From Luteitalea pratensis (GTDB taxonomy: Bacteria > Acidobacteriota > Vicinamibacteria > Vicinamibacterales > Vicinamibacteraceae), in the NCBI RefSeq assembly GCF_001618865.1, contig NZ_CP015136.1, positions 1,461,001 to 1,525,000 of the forward strand: a DNA stretch of 64,000 nucleotides. The letters are read 5' to 3'. This document shows, piece by piece, positions 49,643-57,831 of this stretch. How positions within the stretch are numbered: the first letter of the stretch is position 1; every line of letters starts with the position of its first letter. Below the pieces are notes generated by a model. That model saw only the letters and a program-made list of their open reading frames with translations, did no database searches and had not been told where the DNA came from. A program made the position numbers and the translations under genes.

Positions 49643-52600
49643 ATGCGACGACTACTCCGGCTCGGGGGAGTTGCGCTGTGCGCCAGCATGCTGGCGTGCA
49701 CCGCATCGGCACAGGACCGCGTTCATCAGGCGCTGGACGTCACGCTGGACCCGTCGACGGGTGGGGTGGCCGTCAAGGCGGAGGTGACGCCGGGCGGCGA
49801 CCTCCGCGAAGTCGAGTTCCTGCTGCACTCGCGGTTGCGTGTCACCCGTTCCACGCCCGTTGTCCGGGAGGTGGCGCTCGGCGACGTGTCGTGGCTTGGC
49901 GACGTGGAGGGCGGCGACATGGGGTCGTCGCCTGCAGTCAAGCGGTACCGCGTGACGCTGCCCGCGGCAGGTGCGTCCTTCCGTGTCGAGTACGCCGGCG
50001 TCTTCGACTTCGCCTTGTCGGATGCCCGCGAGGAGTACACGCGCGGCTTTCGATCCACACCCGGCATCGTCTCCAGGACCGGCGTCTACCTGCCTGGCGC
50101 CAGCGGCTGGTACCCGCTCGTCGGCCGGGCGCTCATGACCTTCAATCTGACGGTCGCACAGCCGAACACGTGGCGTGTCGTCAGTGAAGGCGCCGGCACG
50201 TCGCGCGACGCCGATGGCCGTGCGCGCTGGGCGTCCACAGACCCTGTCGATCAGATCCACATTGTCGGTGGCCCCCTGCAACTGACCACCCAGCCAGCGG
50301 GTGCAGCGGAGGCACAGGTCTACCTGCACGAGGCCGATGCCGCGCTGTCCTCGAAGTACCTGGCCGCCACCGCGCAGTACCTGGAGATGTACCGCGGACT
50401 GATCGGCCCGTACCCGTATCAGAAGTTCGCGCTCGTCGAGAACTTCTGGGAGACCGGCTACGGCATGCCCTCGTTCACGCTGCTCGGGCCGCAGATCATC
50501 AGGTTCCCGTTCATCCTGACCTCCTCGTATCCGCACGAGATTCTCCACAACTGGTGGGGCAACTCGGTATTCGTCGAGGAAGCGCGCGGTAACTGGAGCG
50601 AGGGGCTCACCGCGTACCTCGCCGATCACCTGATGCAGGAGCAGCGCGGCGAGGACGCCGTGTATCGACGCTCGACGCTGCAGAAGTATCGCGACTACGT
50701 GTCGTCGGCGCAGGACTTCCCGCTCGTGCAGTTCCGCGGCCGGCACAGCGCCGCAACGGAAGCGATCGGCTACGGACGCACGATGATGGGCTTCCACGCG
50801 CTCCGGCGGGCGGTCGGTGACGAGAACTTCCGCAAGTTCCTCGCCCGCTTCTATCGCGACTTCAAGGGCAAGCGCGCCTCGTTCGACGATGTGCGCACGA
50901 CGATGGAGGCGGTGAGCGGGCAGGATCTCGCCCGGTTCTTCGCCGACTGGATCGAACGGGCGAGCGCGCCGGCACTCGCCGTGAGACTCACCGCCGTGAC
51001 GAACGTCGAACGTCGAACGCCGGACGCCGATCGACCTCCGCCACACGCCAACGGCGGGACCTACGTCGTCGAGGGCGTCATCTCGCAGACGCAGCCGGGT
51101 GCCCCATTCGCCGTCGACGTGCCCGTTGTCGTGCAGACGACGGGGAAGGCCGTGGATGCGAAGGTGGCGTTGGCCGGACCGTCCGCCTCGTTCCGTATCG
51201 AGACCGCCGACCCGCCCCTCATGCTGCACGTGGATCCCGCGTTCGACCTGTTCCGCCGGCTCGATGCCCGCGAGACGCCGCCGTCGCTCGGGCAGTTGTT
51301 CGGCGACGCCGCGCCACTCGTCGTCATCGCCGCGAGCGAGGATCCGGCCCACACCGCCGCCTACCGGGCCATGGCGGAGAGCTGGAAGGCGCCGGCGCAC
51401 GCGCCGAAAGTCGTCCTCGACACCGAAGTGACGTCACTCCCCACGGATCGCTCGGTGTGGCTGTTCGGGCGCGGCAACCGCTTTGCGAAGGACCTCGTCG
51501 ATGGCACGGCGGTCCGCCTCGACGCCGGCGCGGTGACCATCGACGCGCAGGCGATGCCGCTGCGCGACCACGCGGCGATCCTCGTGCGCCGTCATCCCGG
51601 CGACGCCACCAGGGCCATCGGCTGGATCGTCGCCGATCGCGTCGACGCCATGGAGGGCCTCGCGCGCAAGCTGCCGCACTACGGCAAGTACTCGTACCTC
51701 GGATTCGAGGGCGCCGAACCGGTCAACATGCTGAAGGGGCAGTGGCAGGCGTCCGACTCGCCGCTGTCGGTGGATCTTCGCACCGGCACCCGCCGCGACA
51801 TGGCCATTGCCCCGCTCACGCTCGCGCGTGCACCGCTCGCGACGCTGCCCGCCGTCTTTTCGGACGCGTCACTGAAGGCACACGTGGCGACGCTGGCGTC
51901 CGCGGAGTATCAGGGCCGCGGCGTCGGCACCGCTGGTCTCGACAAGGCCGCGGCATACGTGGCGGCACAGTTCAAGGCGGCCGGCCTTGCGCCCGGCATG
52001 CCGGGCGGCTCGTATCGGCAGGAATTCACCACTTCGCAGACGCCGGACGGCAAGCCGGCGACACTGGCCAACATCGTCGGCGTGCTCCAGGGCAGCGAGC
52101 CGGCATGGAGCGCACAGTCCATTGTGGTCACGGCCCACTACGATCATCTCGGCATGGGATGGCCAGGTCCGCGGGCCGGTGACGAAGGCCGGCTGCATCC
52201 CGGCGCCGACGACAACGCGAGCGGCGTGGCCGTGCTCCTCGAGGTCGCCCGGGCGATGGCCGACGCCGGCGCGTCACGACGCACGATCGTGTTCGTCGCG
52301 ACGACGGCGGAGGAGGCCGGCATGCTCGGGTCGAAGCACTACGTCGAGCATCCGGTGCGTCCGCGCGAGGGCATCCGCTCCGTGCTCAACATCGACAGTG
52401 TCGGTCGGCTCGGCACGGCGCCGCTCGGCGTGATTGGATCGGCAACGGCCACCGAGTGGCCGCATGTGTTCCGCGGCATCGGCTTTGTCACGGGCATCCA
52501 GACGCAGTTTGCCTCGCAGGGGCTCGAGTCGTCCGATCAGGCGAGCTTCATCGCCAGGGGGATTCCGGCGGTGCAGTTGTTCACGCCCCCGCATACCGAC

Positions 52601-53041
52601 TACCACCGGCCGGGCGACACGGCCGACAAGGTGGATGTCGCCGGCCTCGTGCGGGTGGCGACTGTCGCGCGTGAGGCGGTGACCTATCTGGCGGACCGGC
52701 CGGAGCCGCTGACCATCACCATCGCGGCGCCAGGCGCACAGACGACCACGGCGGCGGCGCCAGGCCCGCAAGGGGCGCGGCGGGCGGGGTTCGGGATCGT
52801 GCCCGACTTCGCGTTCGAGGGCCCCGGCGTGAAGGCCTCGGGGCTGGTGCCAGGATCGCCTGCCGAGCAAGCCGGCATGCAGGCAGGGGACGTGCTCCTC
52901 GAAATGGCCGGCAAGGCGCTGGCGTCACTGAGTGTGTATTCGGACGTCCTCAAGGCGCTCGCGCCCGGCCAGTCGGTGCCGATCGTGTTCGAGCACGCCG
53001 GGACCCGGCAGACGGCTACGGTGACGTTGACGGCACGCTGA
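49643..53041 (+). CDS. Exported three-module peptidase: M1-like + M28 + PDZ
   Basis: 1132 residues. Signal peptide (LGGVALCASMLACTASAQ). Residues ~25-450 form an M1-like gluzincin domain with SYPHEILHNWWGNSV (H298, E299, H302) and GNWSEGLTAYL (E320); the spacing HExxH-17-E is one shorter than in classical M1 enzymes. A middle region (~450-740) has no clear family; a heptad array is embedded in frame at its start (51001-51035). Residues ~745-1010 are an M28 domain (VVTAHYDHLGMG, HPGADDNASGVAV, TTAEEAGMLGS). The last ~80 residues are a PDZ domain (GFGIVPDFAFEG...GLVPGSPAEQAGMQAGDVLL). Probably a periplasmic peptide-degrading machine with two active sites. Confidence 0.88.
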   Translation: MRRLLRLGGVALCASMLACTASAQDRVHQALDVTLDPSTGGVAVKAEVTPGGDLREVEFLLHSRLRVTRSTPVVREVALGDVSWLGDVEGGDMGSSPAVKRYRVTLPAAGASFRVEYAGVFDFALSDAREEYTRGFRSTPGIVSRTGVYLPGASGWYPLVGRALMTFNLTVAQPNTWRVVSEGAGTSRDADGRARWASTDPVDQIHIVGGPLQLTTQPAGAAEAQVYLHEADAALSSKYLAATAQYLEMYRGLIGPYPYQKFALVENFWETGYGMPSFTLLGPQIIRFPFILTSSYPHEILHNWWGNSVFVEEARGNWSEGLTAYLADHLMQEQRGEDAVYRRSTLQKYRDYVSSAQDFPLVQFRGRHSAATEAIGYGRTMMGFHALRRAVGDENFRKFLARFYRDFKGKRASFDDVRTTMEAVSGQDLARFFADWIERASAPALAVRLTAVTNVERRTPDADRPPPHANGGTYVVEGVISQTQPGAPFAVDVPVVVQTTGKAVDAKVALAGPSASFRIETADPPLMLHVDPAFDLFRRLDARETPPSLGQLFGDAAPLVVIAASEDPAHTAAYRAMAESWKAPAHAPKVVLDTEVTSLPTDRSVWLFGRGNRFAKDLVDGTAVRLDAGAVTIDAQAMPLRDHAAILVRRHPGDATRAIGWIVADRVDAMEGLARKLPHYGKYSYLGFEGAEPVNMLKGQWQASDSPLSVDLRTGTRRDMAIAPLTLARAPLATLPAVFSDASLKAHVATLASAEYQGRGVGTAGLDKAAAYVAAQFKAAGLAPGMPGGSYRQEFTTSQTPDGKPATLANIVGVLQGSEPAWSAQSIVVTAHYDHLGMGWPGPRAGDEGRLHPGADDNASGVAVLLEVARAMADAGASRRTIVFVATTAEEAGMLGSKHYVEHPVRPREGIRSVLNIDSVGRLGTAPLGVIGSATATEWPHVFRGIGFVTGIQTQFASQGLESSDQASFIARGIPAVQLFTPPHTDYHRPGDTADKVDVAGLVRVATVAREAVTYLADRPEPLTITIAAPGAQTTTAAAPGPQGARRAGFGIVPDFAFEGPGVKASGLVPGSPAEQAGMQAGDVLLEMAGKALASLSVYSDVLKALAPGQSVPIVFEHAGTRQTATVTLTAR
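51001..51035 (+). repeat. Heptad array inside the M1-M28 peptidase coding sequence
   Basis: GAACGTC twice, GAACGCC, GGACGCC, GATCGAC. Encodes NVERRTPDADRP between the M1 module and the middle region. The reading frame stays open through it. Confidence 0.75.
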
Positions 53042-53101
53042 CGAACGCCGGGGCGGATGATGAGGAACGCCGAACGTTGAACGCCGAACGCCGAACGCGC
53101 A
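53039..53101 (+). repeat. Heptad array, 9 units, anchored on stop codon
   Basis: TGACGAA (stop TGA), CGCCGGG, GCGGATG, ATGAGGA, ACGCCGA, ACGTTGA, ACGCCGA twice, ACGCGCA; then a GGCATTC-type 8/9-nt repeat to about 53150. Confidence 0.75.
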
Positions 53102-53142
53102 CGGGCCTCATTTGGCATCGCGGCATTCTCGGCATCCCGGCA

Positions 53143-53165
53143 TTCCGGGCGCTCCGCGCCCGGAA
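53143..53165. repeat. 10-bp perfect hairpin upstream of the NtrC gene
   Basis: TTCCGGGCGC-TCC-GCGCCCGGAA, ending 5 nt before the -10-like TATACT. Could be an operator or a terminator of the preceding transcript. Confidence 0.5.
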
Positions 53166-53170
53166 GCCGA

Positions 53171-53176
53171 TATACT
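53171..53176 (+). promoter_or_regulatory. -10-like hexamer TATACT, 7 nt before ATG 53184
   Basis: Good -10 match with no room for a Shine-Dalgarno leader; fixes the NtrC start at 53184. Confidence 0.6.
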
Positions 53177-53183
53177 TCGCGCG

Positions 53184-54542
<1,359 letters not shown>

Positions 54543-54547
54543 CCTGC

Positions 54548-54582
54548 GGGAGTTTTCCCACCGGCGGCGGGAGAGTTCCACC
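54548..54582 (+). promoter_or_regulatory. Putative enhancer sites for the NtrC regulator
   Basis: GGGAGTTTTCCC (54548-54559) and GGGAGAGTTCCACC (54569-54582), two similar dyads 21 nt apart (two helical turns), 51-85 bp upstream of the sigma-54 -24 element. Confidence 0.5.
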
Positions 54583-54632
54583 GCTGTCGCCGCACTCGGC
54601 CGCCCTTCCCTGTTTTTCTTCCCGATCCGCGC

Positions 54633-54647
54633 GGCACGGCTGTTGCT
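54633..54647 (+). promoter_or_regulatory. Sigma-54 promoter
   Basis: GGCACGGCTGTTGCT matches the -24/-12 consensus (T)GGCACG-N4-TTGCT at every conserved position except the leading T. Transcription would begin near 54657, just before ATG 54659. Confidence 0.65.
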
Positions 54648-54658
54648 CCGTCGAGGGC

Positions 54659-54859
54659 ATGACCACCGGACAGCGCCTGCAGGCCCTTGCGATGACCTGC
54701 CCGTCGTGTGGGCAGCTGCTGGTGCCACCGCTGGCCGGCAGCACCCTCACGATCGCGTGGTACGCGTGTCCGTGTGGGAACTTCTGGTCCGCGCGTGTCC
54801 GTGACGGCCGACCGGTCGTGCCCGCCCTCGCCCTGCCGCCGCGACCGCCGTCGGGCTGA
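54659..54859 (+). CDS. Small putative zinc-binding protein
   Basis: 66 residues. MTCPSCGQLLVPP and ACPCGNFW give three or four cysteines in a zinc-ribbon-like spacing (CPSC, then CPC 20 residues later). Lies between the NtrC regulator and its kinase, immediately downstream of the sigma-54 promoter, which is the main support that it is a real gene. Family not recognised. An ATG at codon 12 could also be used. Confidence 0.5.
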   Translation: MTTGQRLQALAMTCPSCGQLLVPPLAGSTLTIAWYACPCGNFWSARVRDGRPVVPALALPPRPPSG

Positions 54860-54890
54860 CCGCGCCGCTGCCGCTGCCACTGCCCTGCGA

Positions 54891-54896
54891 TAGCAT
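54891..54896 (+). promoter_or_regulatory. -10-like hexamer TAGCAT, 8 nt before GTG 54905
   Basis: Possible additional leaderless promoter for the kinase gene. Confidence 0.4.
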
Positions 54897-54904
54897 CAGC
54901 CCGC

Positions 54905-56308
54905 GTGTTCACGCCCATCGGTCGCCTCGCGTTCTCTCGTCCGCGCACCCTGCCCGTCCTGGGCCTGGTGCTCACGGCCGCGATCTTCGCTGCCGATCTC
55001 GGGGCGCCCATCGGCAGCGCCATCGGCATGCTGTACGTGGGTGTGGTCCTGCTCGGCCTCTGGAGCCCGCAGCCGGCCTTTCCGCTTGTCGCGGCATACG
55101 TTGCGACGGTGTTGGTGCTGGCTGACCTCTATGCCGGCTGGAACGGCCAACTCACCCTTGGGGTCATCGTCAACTATCCGCTGATGATCCTGGTCTTTCT
55201 GATCAGCGCCATCGTCGTGCGCCGCTTCGTGGCGCTCGAGGGACGGGCCGCGGCGCATTTCGAGCAGCTCGGCGACTTCAAGCGCGCACTCGACGCATCG
55301 GCGATTGTCGCCACGACCGACGTCAAGGGCCGCATCACCTATGTGAACGACAAGTTCCTCGAGATTTCCGGCTACTCACGCGAGGAATTGCTGGGGCAGG
55401 ATCACCGCATCATCAACTCGGCCTACCACTCGCCCGAGTTCATTCGCGACTTGTGGCGGACCATCGCCAACGGGCACGTATGGCACGGCGAGATCCGCAA
55501 TCGCGCCAAGGCTGGGCATTTCTACTGGGTGGACACCACGATCGTGCCGTTCGTGACCGAGGAGGGCAAACCGTACCAGTACATCGCCATCCGCGCCGAC
55601 GTGACCGCCCGCAAGACCGCCGAGGACTCGCTGACGCACCAGGCCGCACTGGCGCGTGTCGGCCAGATGGCTGCCGTGCTCGCGCACGAGGTCCGCAACC
55701 CGCTGGCAGGAATCCGTGGCGCGATGCAGGTCCTGTTGGGACGCCGCAAGGCAGACGATCCAGAGCGCGCGGTGATGCAGGAGATCCTGGCGCGCACTGA
55801 ATCGCTCAACGAACTGATCGACGACTTGTTGCTCTTCGCGCGTCCGCGACCGCCGCGTCCTGCTGAAGTCGAACTGACCCCGCTCCTGCACGACGTGTTT
55901 GCGACCGTGCTCCAGGATCCCGCCGGCAAGGGCGTGGAGTTCGAGGCCGTCGGGGCGCCATTGACGGTGCTGGCGGACGCGGACCTGACCCGGGCGACCA
56001 TCCTCAATCTGGTCCTGAACGCCGCCCAGGCGTTGGCTGGCCATGGCCGGATCACGGTGTTCTCCACGCCGGCGTCGGGCGGGATGATCGAGGTGCAGGT
56101 GCGCGACACGGGCCCTGGCATCCCGCTGGAGATTCGAGAACAGGTCTTCGAGCCGTTCTTCACCACCAAGTCGCGCGGCGGTGGCCTCGGGCTGCCCATC
56201 GCGCAGCGGACGGTGGAACTGCACGGCGGCTCGCTGTCGGTGCACTGCCCGCCGGAGGGCGGCACGGTGTTCACACTCACGCTTCCGCGGGCGACGGGGA
56301 GCGGCTGA
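54905..56308 (+). CDS. PAS-domain sensor histidine kinase (NtrB-like), partner of the NtrC regulator
   Basis: 467 residues from GTG. Three or four membrane helices (~18-108), PAS domain ~125-245 (ASAIVATTDVKGRITYVNDKF, FYWVDTTIVPF), HisKA with AAVLAHEVRNPLAGIRGAMQ (H261), HATPase_c with NLVLNAAQALAG, RDTGPGIPLEIREQVFEPFF and GGGLGLPIAQR. The NPLAGIRGA and EPFFTTKSRG features are typical of NtrB-class kinases that work with NtrC regulators. Confidence 0.93.
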   Translation: MFTPIGRLAFSRPRTLPVLGLVLTAAIFAADLGAPIGSAIGMLYVGVVLLGLWSPQPAFPLVAAYVATVLVLADLYAGWNGQLTLGVIVNYPLMILVFLISAIVVRRFVALEGRAAAHFEQLGDFKRALDASAIVATTDVKGRITYVNDKFLEISGYSREELLGQDHRIINSAYHSPEFIRDLWRTIANGHVWHGEIRNRAKAGHFYWVDTTIVPFVTEEGKPYQYIAIRADVTARKTAEDSLTHQAALARVGQMAAVLAHEVRNPLAGIRGAMQVLLGRRKADDPERAVMQEILARTESLNELIDDLLLFARPRPPRPAEVELTPLLHDVFATVLQDPAGKGVEFEAVGAPLTVLADADLTRATILNLVLNAAQALAGHGRITVFSTPASGGMIEVQVRDTGPGIPLEIREQVFEPFFTTKSRGGGLGLPIAQRTVELHGGSLSVHCPPEGGTVFTLTLPRATGSG

Positions 56309-56358
56309 AGGCGGCCAGGGCGCCAGGAGCCGCTGGCCGCGCTCCATCACGGCCGCGA

Positions 56359-56976
56359 CTAGGTCGTCGGCTTGGCCAGCATCGTCTCGAACCGGATGGT
56401 GACCTTCGGATCGGTCTTGAGCACGCCCATCATCGCGGTCGGCGGCGCGATGCCGAAGTCGGTCATCAGTAGGTCCACGCTTCCCTGAACCAGCAGCTTG
56501 CCGTTGCGCAGCGTCGTCGCGAGCGGCAGGGAGATTTCCTTTTCGACGCCAGCCACCCGCAGGGTGCCGAAGGCCAGCGCGCCGCCTGCCTTCTTCTCCA
56601 TGCGCGAGAGCGTGAAGACGATGTCGGGATGAAGGTCGGCCTTGAGTGCCGCGTGCATGTCGGCCGTGAACTCGTCGCGATCGGACTTCAGCGCCGCGAC
56701 GGGCACGACCACCTCGAACGACTGCACCGCTCCAGGCTGGATCACGCCCACCCAGAAGAAGTCGCCGCCAGGCAGATCCTTGGTGACGTTGACGTTGCGT
56801 GTCCTCGCGTCGTTGGTGGTGGCGCTCCAGTCGAGCACCGTGGACGTGCCCGAGATCGTGACCTTGGCGCTCGAGACGACGACCGGAGACTCCTGGCCGA
56901 ACACCGCGCCAGCCAGGAAGGTCAGGGCGGCCACGAGGCTCGCGAGCAGTTTCGTATGGTTGAAGGTGAGTGTCAT
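56359..56976 (-). CDS. YceI-family exported lipid-binding-like protein
   Basis: 205 residues from ATG 56976. Signal peptide (LLASLVAALTFLAGAVFG), then a YceI lipocalin-like beta-barrel: ISGTSTVLDWSATTNDAR at the start, HPDIVFTLSRME, FGTLRVAGVEKEISLPL and VDLLMTDFGIAPPTAMMGVLK. Binds a polyisoprenoid in characterised members. GAGG lies about 10 nt upstream of the ATG. Confidence 0.88.
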   Translation of the reverse strand: MTLTFNHTKLLASLVAALTFLAGAVFGQESPVVVSSAKVTISGTSTVLDWSATTNDARTRNVNVTKDLPGGDFFWVGVIQPGAVQSFEVVVPVAALKSDRDEFTADMHAALKADLHPDIVFTLSRMEKKAGGALAFGTLRVAGVEKEISLPLATTLRNGKLLVQGSVDLLMTDFGIAPPTAMMGVLKTDPKVTIRFETMLAKPTT

Positions 56977-57199
56977 GACGGGATACCTCGGCGGAATGAA
57001 CAGCACTGATGCCGTAGAGATGGCAACTCGCGTGCCGCGCAAGGTCGGGCCCGTTCCGGCGTGTTTCGCATCGTTGCGATGCGCGGGGCGCATCAGTGGG
57101 GAAGGCTTCATGGGTCCGTGGGGATAATTCCCACGACCTCGGGGGCTGCCGGAGTCGCTCGCGAGACCCTGGTGCGCGTGCCGCGTTTACCTGCGTGGG

Positions 57200-57706
57200 T
57201 TACCCCGCGGTCCGCCATTCGTGACGCAGCAAGCCGAACATCAGGATGTCGTCGTACACGCCATCCAGCTTCCGTGCACTGCGACGATTCCCCTCCTCGA
57301 CGAACCCGGTCCGCCGGTACAACTCCACGGCTCGCACGTTGGACGCGAATACTTCGAGTTCGATGCGGTCGAGTCCCATCCCGAAGCCTTCGTCGAGGGC
57401 CCGCTCCAGCAGGAGCCGCCCGAGGCCCTGGCCCCTCGAGTCCGGCGCCACGCCCATGCCCAGTCGGCCGTAGTGGGTCAGGCCCTCGAACGGGCCGCGC
57501 GCGATGTCGATCCAGCCGAGGAGTCGGTCGCCGTCGATGGCCACCAGCGCGATGCCGTTCGATTGGCGCAGGTGGGCGATGTAGCCCTGCGTCTGCTCGA
57601 GCGTAAAGCCCTCCGTGGAGCCGAGGTAGGCGCGCTCGCGAGACACCGCCGTTACGAGCGCGTTCAGGGCCGACACGTCCGCGTCAGTCGCTGGCCGAAT
57701 CAGCAT
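57200..57706 (-). CDS. GNAT-family N-acetyltransferase
   Basis: 168 residues. LGMGVAPDSRGQGLGRLLLERAL is the acetyl-CoA-binding motif A (RGQGLG), followed by LEVFASNVRAVELYRRTGFVEEGNRR (motif B). Substrate unknown; resembles PhnO/RimI-like small acetyltransferases. Preceded by GGAGTGACGCG, so normally led. About 220 bases upstream on this strand separate it from YceI. Confidence 0.9.
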   Translation of the reverse strand: MLIRPATDADVSALNALVTAVSRERAYLGSTEGFTLEQTQGYIAHLRQSNGIALVAIDGDRLLGWIDIARGPFEGLTHYGRLGMGVAPDSRGQGLGRLLLERALDEGFGMGLDRIELEVFASNVRAVELYRRTGFVEEGNRRSARKLDGVYDDILMFGLLRHEWRTAG

Positions 57707-57738
57707 CGCGTCACTCCGATTCCCGATGGCCCCGGAAC

Positions 57739-57765
57739 GCCGGGCTGGGACAGCCCGGCGCTACC
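57739..57765 (-). repeat. Family-2 REP-like palindrome
   Basis: GCCGGGCTGGGACAGCCCGG + CGCTACC; inverted relative to the copy at 22336. Confidence 0.7.
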
Positions 57766-57792
57766 TGCAGTCAGCGTTCGGCGACCATTTCG

Positions 57793-57820
57793 CCGGCATT
57801 CCCGGCATTCCCGGCATTCC
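57793..57820. repeat. GGCATTCCC 9-nt repeat, three units
   Basis: CCGGCATTC-type nonamers in tandem just after the phosphatase gene; complement of the GCCGGAAT family. Confidence 0.7.
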
Positions 57821-57831
57821 GTCCGTGTCGG

